Shown here: piece by piece, positions 22,401 to 35,356 of the stretch
Layout of the letters: each line of letters begins with the position of its first letter
Numbering within the stretch: the stretch's first letter is position 1
Assembly (NCBI RefSeq): GCF_028769735.1
Contig: NC_088172.1
Span: forward strand, 63,209,075-63,273,074
Source: Zonotrichia leucophrys gambelii
Taxonomy: Eukaryota; Chordata; Aves; Passeriformes; Passerellidae
Direction: 5' to 3'
Length of the DNA stretch: 64,000 bases
Translations under genes and position numbers: made by a program
Notes under the pieces: generated by a model
The model's input: the letters and a program-made list of their open reading frames with translations, nothing else
Databases searched by the model: none
What the model was told of the DNA's origin: nothing

Positions 22401-25400
22401 TGCCTCTAGGGACTTTTTACAGGTTGTCACAATGCTGGAAAAGTATTTAATTCACTGAAATGCAAATAGCCCTGTGGGCTACAGCTAGGAAGGAAAACAG
22501 ACTTCTTTCTCTTGCTGTATGCTGTGTAGTCTGTGTGGCAGGATGACAGAGTGCTGTCTGTTGCAAGGCCCTGACACAAGGTCAGACAAAAGCTGTGCCT
22601 GTGCAGAGGCCTGGCTGGCCAAACTCCCTCCTTGCTAGCTCCACTGACCTTTTGTGAACTTATTCAGGGATGTCTTTGGCCCAGTAAGTTCAGCTAAAGC
22701 ATCTTATTGCCCTAACACAAAACTTCCTGGTTTTGCTGGTATGTATTTTAAGCTTCTTGCTATTTTGGTGCAGTTTCTTGCATTTCCTTTTTCAACAGTT
22801 CCTGTCGGAAGCATGTATTGTTTGGGAAGACGTGGCATTAATTATTGTGTGAATTATTTGTTGTGTGGGTACCATGGAAGAAATACATGGGAACTGTTCC
22901 AAAGTGTCTTTAATGAGTTCAGTCATCCAAGATTGTGATTTCCATCTCATAAATAATAAACTGTCCTCAATATGCTAATTTAAATTTGTTTTTAAATTGC
23001 TTATTTTAATTTTGCAGGGGAAATAATCAAGAAGAAAAAGTTCAGAAAAATGCAGGCCTGCTGTGTTTCTGTACTAGGTCACTCAGGGGTGCAGTAACCT
23101 GTCCTCCATGCTAAATCCTGAGACAGTGAACATGTGACTAGGCTGGTAATGCTTTCATGCGAAGAGTGAAATTTGAAATGCAGTGATTGAAAATATATAT
23201 GAAATCTTTGCTCCACAGAATGTAACCTTATGAAGCAAGGCCCTTGCCATCTCCTTTTGATGGGATCTCCAGTCTCGATTTCTGCACTGATCCTTTGCTG
23301 TTTGGGCCAGTGGAGGCCAAAAGTGTTGCTCTAACAATAGACCCAGCCGCTGGCAAGGTAATAGTGTGTGCTCAGCAGTGACCCATCTGCTTCATCAAAT
23401 GCAACATCCACAGTCTTCTAGATAAGTCTCATCCAGTCTTGCAGTAGTGGGTGAAGGTTTTTCAAAAAGCATTCTTCAATTTGTGGACACTTGTTCAAGG
23501 CATGAATGTACTGGTAACTGGACTAATGATTTCTCACTGTGCTGATTATAAATAAAAATGCTTCTGCTCCAGGCAGGCAGATCATTACACTCAGAGGGTT
23601 AAGTACCAATGTAACAGTTACCCGTGAAATTTTTCTGTTCTGAAAGCATCCTTTTACTTTATTTTTTTTTTCACTCAGCCCTTTATCTTCAGTAAACACA
23701 TATGATTTTACATGAGCCTGTGTTCTCTGGGCGCTCTAAGTTCAGACTAAACAGTGCATAGCAGCAAAAATACTTCAAGAAAGGAAAACAAGCATATTTT
23801 GCACAGGTAATAGCTGATCATACATCTTTCAGATTTGTTAAGACTCAATCCCAGATAAATAGACAGAAATAGGTTTGGATGGTTGTGCCGACACATCTTA
23901 CTAGAAACACAGTCACCAAAATTTCATTTCAAGAGGCAAACTAGTGAAAAACCCGAAGAGGTTATTCACTTTACTGCCTTGCAAGGAATAGCAGCTTTTT
24001 AAAACATTAATATCCTCAGTCAGGAATCACAAATATTAGTTCTCAGTTCCTTCAAGGGGTAAGAAGAGATAAAAATAGAAGCCATTCTGAGACCTCCCAG
24101 AGGGTGACAAATGCAGTAATTCATTTCCTTATAATGACATCTTTCATGAAGGCCTTAACACTGGAAATTCTCAGAGGAAGATTCCTTCCCCCTAATACCT
24201 TCTCACTTCTGTTGAAAGCTGTCTGTATCATTGCAAGTAGGAGTGAATAAAACACTTGCTGAAAACTCAGCTGTGCTTCTGTAGGCTGATCTTAATCAGG
24301 AAAAAAGCACATTCTGCTGAGTGCACCGGGCAGGTGGTGCTGTGACCTGTAATGAGTGCCTGGCTGTGCTGGGACAGCAAGAGAGAGGATGGCTGTGTGT
24401 AATTCTTAGCAAGAGGTGAGCAGATTGAAACCCCTGCACCTCTAATCTGTATGTGGAAAACACTGCACACAGATATCAACTTTGCAGTAGCTTTCATTTC
24501 ACTCTCTGCTCCTCTCATTTGCATGTCTACCCCGTTTGTTCATCTCTGCTCTAAGGCCATTCATCCTACTTAGTAGAGGCAACCTGGCCACATTGGCCCT
24601 CTGCTGAAAGGGATGAGAGGCTCTTCCAGAAGTGTCAGGGCTTCAGATTAACAGACTGCCTCTCTGAGTAGTCTCCTGCTGTGTGTTGGTTGTACAGGAA
24701 CCAAGATGTGTTTAGCTGCCTTGGTTAAATATCTGCAATTGACTGGGGTGATTTTGAACTCTACACTTTGATCTTTGGTGAGGTTGGCAGACAAACAGAG
24801 CAGTCAGTTGCTCTATTTTTCTTGCACTAGATTTTAAGAGTATTTTTCACAACCAGAGTGTAAAGCAAAACCAAGCACATTGATGCTGAGAGTTAGAGGT
24901 GGAGCCTGAAATGGTAGAGTTGTTGCAGGTGGAGCTTGCCTGGCCAAATGCAGGCAGAACTGAATAGAGATGAATAGAGATGAACCCTGAAAAATTCTGT
25001 TTGACTTGTTACTATTTACTATAAATGAACCCATAGCTAATAGCTTATGTGCATCTAGGACTGCGTCCACAATTCCCTGCAGAGGTCTCTCCATGGCAGT
25101 CTTTCCAGAGCAAGGGATGAGCCACAGAGATAAACTGAAGACATAGGACCGAATGGCACCACCCAAGTTGTCCAGTCAGTGCCTCTCCAAATGCAGAAAG
25201 GCATGCTGCAGATGTGCAGTCATGTGCTCTGTAGCTCATATCACCCCAGGATGCTGAACATTTCCAGGCTTCTCACAACAGACTCCAAGTCTGGGCTAGA
25301 AGACAAAATGCCACAATAATTGTGTCACAGGAGGAGAACAGGAGAGATCAAGGGCACTTCTAAGTCCTCCCGAGTAGCAGGAGATTTGCTGGGTGACATT

Positions 25401-27848
25401 TGCAGATGCTTCTGGACCCTGCACTGTGCTGCAGAGAAAGATAAACAAAACCCAGCAGTCCCTGTTGAGCTAATCTGAAAGAGTGTTGCTTCCCAGTTCC
25501 AAATCTGGCGATTAGCTCAGCCCTGTGCATGCAAACAAGCACAGACAGCTGATGGATGCTGATACCTCAAGGCACAGTGATGAACCTTGCATCTCTCAGT
25601 GACCATGTTTATGCCCTTAATTGACCCAACATGAAGTAAAATCCTTTGTCATAAATTTCTGTGAAAAAAAGATAAAGGGGATCAGGAAAAAAGTGTATTG
25701 TTCAAGAAAAATGCCAGCCTTAATTATTAAACTGTATTGCTCTAATTTTACTCTTATGATTTCCTGTGTACAAAAGATCTTCAGTAGGAGATTATTTTTT
25801 CTTTCATAAACAAAGGCTTTGCTTTGCAATGTACTGTTGATTGGCACAGTCACTGTATAACACACAAAGGCAGATCTGTAAACAATGTGCTGTGATCTTA
25901 TCTGATCTGCAAGCTGGATAATATATCATCAATATAATTTGTGGCAGGATATTTGTATAGATGTGGTGAGGTGTGTTGGAAACTCCTCTGAAATCACACA
26001 GGCAAAAAGGAGACAATATTAACTTGAATAAAAGATGCTATCAGTTTAACAGCTCCATGAATATGTGATATTACTAGAAAAGGAAATCACAGTTTGCAGG
26101 TACTTAGAGTGAGCTAAGAGAAAACATGTTGGCTATGATTTTTTTATCACTAACATGTTAGATCACACAGGGAACCAGTAATTACCTACAGAGATTTCAG
26201 CTGTTGTTCACAGCTTTGTGTTTGGCTCTGTAGTTCCATCACTTGTATCCAAAGTCTTTTTTTGGTACCAGAGAAAGAAGGGCTTGAAGGGCTTGGCCCC
26301 CGACAAGGGGGGCTGCTGAAGTCCTTAACAGTTGAGAGGTGCCATTCTGCAAACAGTTACTTCTACCACAAACAAAATTAATTGGCTCCTCTGCTGGTAC
26401 TCTTGAAAGGATGAATGGACATTGCCAGCACTGTTCAGGAGACCAAGCTAAATTATCATAATAGACTCTTCTGGCCAAAAATTTTGTGTGTCGCTGACAG
26501 GCTCTCCTTTTGTGTCAAGGATCAAGAGACCTAACAGTATATTATAGGTACCAAGAGCTGGTTATGGTGACAGTGGCTCTACTTATACTGTGGATGAAAA
26601 TATACTTTAGCTTTTACAGCAATAATTTCAGCCACTTACACATCCTCTGTGTTTGCTTGAAGAAAATAAGCTGTGCTCTACAGTTAATAATAAAAGGCTT
26701 CTCTTTCCTGAACAGTACCTAAAATTGTAACTGAGCAAGAATAGTAGGGAGGCTGGAAATCTCAACTTTGCCCAGTCAACCAATACTTTTATTTTTATTG
26801 TGCTGGTGGTTGCACCTTCTAGAGCCCTGATGCTGTAATGGGATGTGTAAAGGCTAGAGGCAGAGCAAAGCTCCAGATCTGGAGCTGAAGCTTCCCCAGT
26901 GTGAGAAGTGTTGGTGTTGGTTATGCTTCCTGTCTAGCTGCTTTTTAAGTTGCAAAAAGATTTCCATGTCTAGTATAACACCCTGTAAAACAAGAGCATG
27001 CACTGGCTTCTCTTGTTAAAATTCCTTTCATTTTCTTAGTTCTTTTTCCTCTCTTTATTAGTTAGGAATGGTAGAGGTCAGTGGAGCTTTGTTAAGGACC
27101 TTTTCATCAAGGGTGAAACATATTAATCATGCTGCAAGTCCTGCCTGCTGGCTGATTGGGTGCTTCTTTGTGCTGGTGTGCAGGCCAGTCAGAGCCCCAG
27201 GAGAGCTGTATGCACATGTGTGCACCTGATGTATGGGTTGTCTTGCAGGGATGGAGAACAGTTGAGAGTTGAAAGAGTGAAAAACAACGAATTTCTGCCA
27301 GATGCAAAAAGTAAATGAGTAGAAGAAAATTCAAAACTGCCCATTTTGTTTTTTTTTTTCTTGTCCTTGATTATATTTGTATCTTTGCATTTATTGTTAG
27401 CTTTTGTTGTGTTACCAGCTTCTAAGAGTGGTACCCAAAATCAGACATTTCTGCTCAAAGTAGTAAATCTCCAAATGAGACAAATTAGTTTGGTTTCTTC
27501 CCTAAAAGTTAAAAATGTCCTTGCTTGTTCCGAGGGTCCTCTTTGGACCACTATTCTGGTTAAATTCAAGAGCTTAGTTCCGGAGTCTTTACTCCATGAG
27601 GGAGACCAGGCTTCTTTCTTTGAGAGTTTGCTCCTGACCTGAATAACAAAGGAACTGAAACAAGGGCAGGGTGAGGCTAGGGAAGGTTTGTTCACTGGTG
27701 TAGCTCATTAGGGGACTTCGCTGCTTTGCTACTAAGCGTTTTGGTTCTGCCAAGTTTTTTGACAGGAGCTGCAGGACTAACAATGGAAAAGTAGGTCAGG
27801 AGTAGATCTTGTAAATCTACTCAAAGGGCCAAGAGCACAGTTTGTGTA

Positions 27849-27893
27849 GGAAAAGAAGAAAAGAGAAAGGAAAAAAAAAAAAAAAAAGAAAGA
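27849..27893 (+). repeat. Purine tract with a 17-base poly-A run
   Basis: Almost pure A/G sequence around an A-run at 27871-27887. It may be a poly-A relic of a retroposed copy, but no element body is visible upstream. Confidence 0.85.
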
Positions 27894-28971
27894 TTTTAGG
27901 GTGAAGAGAAGGACAGGAAGGCCAGAGGTTGGTAGGACTTCTTAAGTGAACCCTGATGTGTAATTATACATCTGATTACAGATTACTTTCTAATAGGGTC
28001 TGAAAAGTTCTTTGGTTTCTTCAGCAGGGCTTTCATTAGCTCTTTGGAATCTTTTATTCTGCAGTGGCTGTTAGCAGTAAGACCAGCCTGCCTGCCTGCA
28101 GGGATTTTGTCTCTACAGTGGATGAGCAATGTGCTGGCCTGCTGTATACACATTCAAGTGTGTAGCTGCACCCCTACTGAGACCCAGGGAAGGCAACAGC
28201 ACAAAACCAAGAATTTTTAGAGGAGGGACCCTTTCCTTTGAAATGTGGTAGGTAAGTGGTTGCTTTAAATGGAAGAAGAAAATCGATAGAAGGAGTTTCT
28301 AGGTTGGAAAAAACACCGCCCCCAATGTTGTCTTGGGAGTGAGCTTCAAAACACATCTCAGTTTGGGCAATGTGCACTGGTTATCCACAACACACAGAAC
28401 ATACACCTCAGCTTTTTATTCAGCTGAACTTCTTGCCACACTGGTGAAATTTCCAATATATATCTGGTGTAATGAGTTTTTTATATTTAGGCCTAAATTC
28501 TTAAGACATTCTGTAACACACAACCCATAACACATTGAACTGTAATCTGATTTTAAGCAAAATCTGACAGTGGGTTTTCCACCACATCCATAATTCCAGC
28601 TAGCTTCCAGCAAATATCTGATCTATTTACATTTTATATGTATTTCTTCTGCTTTATAATATAACTCTTGTTAACTGTTGGAGTTTTTGCTGTTCTTTTT
28701 TATTGTTTTTAACTTTTTACTTGTGTTTTCCTAGCAATTAGCATACAAGCTTTAAAACCATGCAAATGTGATACACCATTTCAGCTGAAGTAAAAGCCCT
28801 TTAGCATATACATTTACTCAGAGAAAGTGGGAGTGAGAGAGCAGCAGGATTTATTCTTACAAGTGTAATCCTTTCATGTAGAAATTTCTCCTTAAAAATG
28901 ATTTTGCCTTTGGAACAGCTTCCTGTGAATCAGGCACTTTCTGCATTTGGTGTTACCAGCCAGGATGTTTG

Positions 28972-28983
28972 CCCCCCCCCCCC
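28972..28983 (+). repeat. Poly-C run, 12 bases
   Basis: An uninterrupted C12 homopolymer. Such runs are prone to length error in sequencing. Confidence 0.95.
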
Positions 28984-31900
28984 GTCAAATTGAGTGCAGT
29001 GCTGCCTGCTGGTTTTCCCCTATCAATAATTAATACATCATTTGATGGACGATGAACGTCTTATAGAGGCCATTTTAACAAAACAGATCAGTGCCTTCCT
29101 TGCATCTATCAATGAGAAACATTTTCATCTGTCTTCTACAAAGTCTCTCATTTCCCTTCTGAATGTTGGAATCCTTTGCCAAGAAAGCACAAACAGGAGA
29201 CACTTCATTATCATCGTAACAAAGAGTTTTGAAGGAACGCTCCCAACTCTAAAATTTACATTTCTGCCTGAAATGTTTTACCTCCTAGTATTACAAAGCC
29301 AGCAAGGAACTCACTGAGAATTTAGGAAGATAGATTTCTCTTTGTTTTCCACTTTTACTTCCTCATTCTGACAGCTTTCTCGCTGTCTAGACTCAAGGTT
29401 TGCCCCCAGCCCATCACCAAGCTCCCTGTCCTTGTACAATAAAGGCACAGCCCAGTTTTTAATCATAGAGGTGCAGAACTCCAGTACATGTGCAGGAATC
29501 AGGGATGTACAGCAGCAAAGCTGTTTTGAAATTAGGATTGGCATGGGTTTTTTTCTAGTTTATCTGAAAATTTTGGTGGCTACTCTTTAGACAGCTCTTT
29601 ATTTATCTTGAAAATGGGTTTGATGTGGGCAGGGGTATGAATTTCATCCATAAATTCCCTCCTCCTGTGCCTGCACACTACAGCGTGATTTGGAGGCCTC
29701 TGTAAAGGCACAGACATACCAGGCAAGGATAGGGAAGTCATACACTGAGGAGCTAGTGATCTGCAGGAGTGGTAGTGATGGAGAGGAGCTGTTTATATTT
29801 TGGCCAGTGACCACAGAAGTCCACTGTGTAGAGGCCTGAGACCACTGGCTGTACTTGTTTCTGCGCTGGAAGAGTCCCCAGGGAGTAGCATGCTGTGAGT
29901 GACCTCACACAGTTGGCAGAACCAGCCAGCCTTGTGAAAATCTTCCTGCACATTCTCACTCTCCCTACTACAAGTGACAAAATGTACATTTAGTTTCCTG
30001 ACAAAATGTTTCTCTGGGGTGAAAATTTGAAGCATTTAATATTTTTGCTTGGCCATCCTTTGAACTTGGAGCATTGCCTCAAAGGTGATGTGTGCTCTTT
30101 TCAGATGTCTGGAGATATCTGTCCCACCTGGCGGGTTCCTTTTGTGCCTGCTCCACATGCTCTTTGTGTAGGGCTGTTTATGTGTTGCTTGGTCCACTCT
30201 CAGCATTCCTGTGTGCAGTGCCAGTTTTTGAGCTGAGCCACAGGTTTGTAGCAGGTATGACTGGCTGAGGATCTGGATCATCATGTGCTGCAGTGTCCTG
30301 GCAGAAAGAATCCAATAAATGAATTGCAGTATGTAATCTGTGCTTTGCAGTGAAGGGTTTAAGTAATTTATTTCTTGGCATTTTATGCTTGATTTTTGCA
30401 TGCTTTTTGAATCAAATATAACAGTTTCTGGATGACATCAGACTCTTTTCCATTTTTGTTGTGTTTCATGTCTTTTCCTCACACGATGTTTAAGTGGTTG
30501 GCATTTCCCATGGTTTTCTATGAGAGCTGTAAAATTTTAGGATTATAATAGGTATATAAGAAGTTGATGCAGTTTTACATACCTTGCTATTTGTACTTTA
30601 CATTAACTTAATGTTCCTTATGAGTTGCAAGATTGCTTTTAATAATGAATTATGTGCCTTACTTAATTGGTTTTCTTTCCGTGGCGCTCAATAGCAGGAT
30701 TTAATTAAAGAAAACTTCGAATGTCCATTGTCTTTCTCCCCCTCTTTTGTAATTATCTTTATAATTTCTAGGTTGTTTTCAAACAAAATTGTGTGATGGG
30801 ACAGTGAAGAGTTAAGATTTAAATAAAGCAGAACTGATAAACCAGCTACTATTTTGGGTACAGGCACAGAAATATTTGGAATGTTATCAAGAAGTTGTTA
30901 TGCTCTTTTAACACCTCTAAGCTGGGAGTTGCTTGGGTAGCAGGACAAAATTATTTTTCTCCCCATTAGTGGTATGATGCATGTATACAAATTACTTAGA
31001 GATGTATGAGCAGAATAATAATAACCTTACTGTGTTCTTGCTGAAGTATTTCTCAAAGATTTCCTATATACCTGTATTTTGTCCCCCATCCCATTGCTCA
31101 ATGTTTTAATTAAATTTTCCCCTGAATTGATTACATCTACATTTTTCCCATGGGGCTGTAGATGTGAATTTCTTTTCTTCTCCTATCATTAATGCTTGTT
31201 GTTTAAATCTTTTCTCAGTCTCCTTTTTTTTTTTAAGAAGATTTGCTGATTGCAATTTGATTACCTGTTCACCATTTTACAAATTATGTTACCCTAATTG
31301 AGGCCTAGAAATAGAAGTCCAATTAATGGCTCAGAAATGTTTGATTTTATACTATTCTATTCTGTTGATCTCAAAATTCCATGTTAGAGTAGATGATTCT
31401 TTTTAAACCGCTGTAGAAAGTACTAAACTAAAAACACTAAGAAAGAGTACTTGCATTTATTCAGTAGCTCTTCTTAGAGACTGCAAATGTGAAGACATAC
31501 TGAGTCTATTGTCATTTTCAAATAAGACAATTGTTATCTTGGTGAAAACATGGACTTTTAAAGAAAGATTTTCAAAACAACTCCTGAAGAGTTTAGAGGC
31601 ATGAGTTTCATTCAAAGGCAGATTTACACCAGTCAGAGATTCCTGGAGAGGGAGGAGGCAGTGGGAAGGACGTTATCAGAAGGATAGGCAAATTCACTTT
31701 GTATATTGTCTCCAAGTGATTTTTGGTTGTGGGCAAATATGACTATCTGAAATTTGATATTCTTCAGTGCCCCAAGCTGTCCCAAATTCTCATTTCATCA
31801 TTAAGTTGTGCATAAACACTTGTGTGGCTGGAAAGGCTTTTCTTCACAGCATGCTTTCCCAACACAGTGGTCCCAGCAGCACATGACCCATGTGTTTCCA

Positions 31901-32491
31901 GCAGAGGCATTTCCATATTAACTGGGTGCTGTGGAACACCCTGGAGCTGGCTGTTCCATGGCTGTTCACCTTTCAGATCCATGCTCCTCCGCCTTCTGAT
32001 GTACAGTACAGAATTCATGTACTTTGCTGCAGCTTAACTGAATTACTCTTCTGTCACCCAGGCTCTGGGATGCTATAAAGGCTGGTTAACATATATATGA
32101 AAGCCATGGCTCACCACTGCACTTTCTGTGACACATGCTCTTGTCAAAGGCTTTCATCACAAAAAACCATTAAAAAGTCATGACCGCTACTGGAAAGATC
32201 CTGAAACAGGACTAACAAGTAAAGATGTCAAGAAGTGCCCTACCACCTCCTTTGGGTTTTGAATGGGAAGAGAAATCTCTTGTTTTAGTCACTTTTTATT
32301 TTTTATGCCTCTTCAGCAGTTAATGCCTCACTTGGTTCACATGAAGGCCTTTTGCTGCCAAACACCTGCAGTCAGTAGCTCACCATTTGGCTGGGAAGTC
32401 AAAGTCAAGACACATGCCATGCTGAAACCACATCACTCCCTTCCCTGAGTGCTGCAAAGCTGCAGGGAGGGACCAAGCAGTGCCCTAGGGT

Positions 32492-33211
32492 TTGCAGTCA
32501 GCTGTAGAGCATGTGTTGGTCTTAAGTGTGATCAACAGTTATGCACAGAGAGTGTCTGTGGAAAGCATTGCTTCCCTCGGGATCAGAGATTGTGTGCTGC
32601 CTGGACAGGATGGTGACAGCAACCTTGCTGAAGCACATAGAAGGCCAATTTCTGATATGTTGCTCGTGTTGTTCTCTCAAACAATTATTATAACCCATGT
32701 GTGTGTAAAACATGCCTTCTGTGGTTGTGTCATTAACCATAGCAAGGTCAGTGTGCTCCCCAGATGTGCTTCCATTATCCAGCTCGGCAGGGTTAGAGCC
32801 CAGGACACAGCGCAAAGTGGGAGGAATGTTCACAGCACATTGGAGAGCAGCAACTCCTATGGATGGGGCCTGGCTGCGGAGAGGCACTTGCTTTGCTACA
32901 AAGGGAAACAGGAAGCCACTGAATCTGCTGTGGGGGAAGGAGGATTTTCTGCCAGAGGTGTGAGTCCTAGTAAAAGGCCCATAAGGTCCCATATCCCCAG
33001 GGAATGTTGGTGTCCAAAGGGCAGAGTGTGGGCAGAGCGGCTGCAGCTGTGTGTGGGAGATACTTCTTGCCTCTTGTATTCAGCAGTGCTACTGCCAGTT
33101 AGTACCTGTGGAAGTGAGAGGAGGAGAAACTATGTTTTCAGAGTTTGTGCTTTTCTGAGTGCTGTGAATGCAAGAGATAGTTTTGAGGCTGTTAGCCACT
33201 TGCACATATAG
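32492..33211 (+). other. Unassigned 239-codon open frame, probably non-coding
   Basis: The longest open frame outside the MAP10 locus. The conceptual protein is Ser/Cys-rich and I recognise no domain, signal peptide or repeat. A 156-codon antisense frame overlaps it at 32522-32992, which suggests the openness comes from locally lower stop density, not selection. No CpG island or TATA-type promoter stands before it. It could be an eroded retroposed coding segment. Confidence 0.15.
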
Positions 33212-34099
33212 CAGAAATTAAAAAATGCAGACTTTAGACTGGGCTACAAAAGGTCTGCCTGTATATAGAGTCTGACTATATGTAGAGTCTTTATAATAAT
33301 TTAAAATGTAACCAAAAATATTATTTGTAATAATACTTTCTCTTCTTGCCGCTCACAATGTTTCAATGGTTATTTTTTTTCACTGAAGTGGGAAAAAGCT
33401 TAATACTGATTATTTTACCTCCAGATAAGACCCCATCAAAACAGTTCCTGTATAAAGATGGTGACTTTTTACTGTATTGAAGATGTCTAAGCAGATTTAA
33501 TATCTTACCTAAGGGGCTGGAGAATGCTGGGTCTTTAAATGAAATCTATGAGATGCTAAGGGATTTAAGACATTACTGAGCAAATGTCTTAGGCTAACAG
33601 AGTAAGAATAGGGATTGAATTGATACCCAAAGTGCAGCAAGACTACTTTGCTCTCAGTGTCTGGCTGATGCTGCTAGAAAATAGTGTCCCTTCCTCAGCT
33701 GTACTCCAACAGGCTTTGTTGAATTGTGCAAAATCTCACACCTCTGGCTGGGGCTTGTCTGCAAGTGCCTACTGGGGGGACATGAGGGTACTTGCAGCTG
33801 CTTCTAGCACCATTGGTAGTAGGGATAGCCACTGGATATTTTGGGGCTTCCTTTATGCCTCTGTGGTCCTTTCCTTCCTTACAGCACGGAATTATACCTG
33901 GGAGAATGTATCTCAACTTGTCTTCCTTCCTTCCTACATTTTGGAGAATGCCTGATCTCACTGTGGGGATCTGGACAATGCAGCTCAGAGGAAGATGCCC
34001 AGCTTCATTCTCACAATGTGCTTATTTGGCCCTATGGTTAGTGATAGCTGATGTACTAGTCACTGACAATCACTTGGGATAGAAATATTGAGGTATTTT

Positions 34100-34640
34100 G
34101 TCTCCTGGTTTAGGGCAAATTTGGGAGGAAACTTCCAAAGGGGTCACTCCAGAAAGCAGATTCAAGCTGCCCCTCTCCCTGCTGGTTCAGGAAAATATTT
34201 CCTTGGAGAAAAGTGGAAAAAACCTGTTTATCTAACAAGGAAAGTATTCACAAGCATAAAAAATTAGTGATATTGTTAAACAATAAAACTAGCTGTTCTG
34301 AAGAGATGGCAAATTCAGAAAGTCCTTGTCGTGGGGTGTAACTTGGCTCGCTCAGATTCTTATCAGTCACTCCTGTGCTGGAAAATGCCATGTCCTGGGC
34401 CCCCATGGGCCACAGGTGTGAGCTCACGGTGTTTTTCTGCGTATTCAGTCCAGATCAGGGCCAATCTGTTCCAAAAGTGCAACAAACTCAGGATGTGGTG
34501 AAGATTTGTTCTAAGGCCTCTCAATTTCTGACACATGTGCTCTAGTGTCCTTGTGTTTGCTTCATCTGAGCTGTTACTGTCCCAGTCATCAGCCCCATTC
34601 CTCTGTCACAGGACATCACCAACAAGTGGTGATGGAGTAA
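34100..34640 (-). mobile_element. Probable old LTR-type repeat fragment (antisense)
   Basis: Blocks such as GGGCAAATTTGGGAGGAAAC, AGGAAAATATTTCCTTGGAG and CTGGGCCCCCATGGGCCACA resemble a repeat I associate with ERVL-type LTRs of passerines. Frequent TG/CA where CG would be expected suggests an aged, formerly CpG-bearing element. Boundaries and orientation are uncertain. A repeat library search would decide. Confidence 0.4.
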
Positions 34641-35179
34641 ACCAAGAGATCTGTAGCACATCAGGTGCTCTTGTTGGTGTTTCAGTGTGAGCTGCCATTC
34701 ACTGCTGCTTTCCTGTGCAGGGTGGCAGGCCAGGTGCTCATCTACTCAGGTGCTCAGTGCCCACTGCCACTGGCTGGGGCAAGGGGATTTATGGCGAAGG
34801 GCAGGGCTGGAGCAGTTTGTCCTGGGTTGGGGAAGATCTCTAGCCCAGGTGTTGACATTAGCCTCAGCACAGTTTCACTCTACTGGTTCACTCTCTTCTA
34901 CCCAAATACATGTGCAAAACTAAACTGGGAAGTTTTAATGGGCCTTTCAGAAGGCTGGTCACTTAGCAGTGTCATCAGGCAGGTGACATGGACATGTTTA
35001 CCAGTGACCCAAAGGAAGGCAGAGTCATCTTTCTCTCTCATTCAGCCTCCTGCAGATACAGATGCTTCAGGTTTCCTGCAAGGCTGCTGCAGGAAACACA
35101 CATGAGTGCAGTGATACCTGGGAGCAGGAGGACTCAGGGCCTGGGCAAGGTGGCACATCTGCTTAAACCTGACCGGAGC

Positions 35180-35356
35180 AGGCACTGGAACGGAAAAGCT
35201 GTGGATACCCCTCCTGGGAAGTGTTTTGGGACAGGATGGATGGAGCTCTGAGCAACCTGGTCTAGTGGGAAGATGTCCCTGCCCATGCAGGAGTGTTGGA
35301 GCTAAATTATTTTAGGGTCATATCCAAGCTATAGAATTCTATGATTCTGTGATATT
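35180..35356 (+). mobile_element. CR1 LINE 3' tail
   Basis: Typical CR1 end in sense orientation: GATGGAGCTCTGAGCAACC, then TGGTCTAGTGGGAAGATGTC, CCTGCCCATGCAGGAGTG, and a terminal ATTCTATGATTCTGTGA octamer tail. The copy is truncated at the 5' side, as is usual. Confidence 0.9.

Larger units (their letters stand above)
22401..32491. other. Gene-poor unique sequence
   Basis: No supported gene. Holds the poly-A and poly-C tracts listed separately. The 30.6-31.4 kb part is AT-rich with several TTAATTAA/TAATTA cores and might be a conserved non-coding block. Confidence 0.65.

Noticed and set aside
34665..35105. 146-codon plus-strand open frame
   Set aside because: It sits between an LTR-like fragment and a CR1 tail, shows no domain, and has no promoter or splice support.
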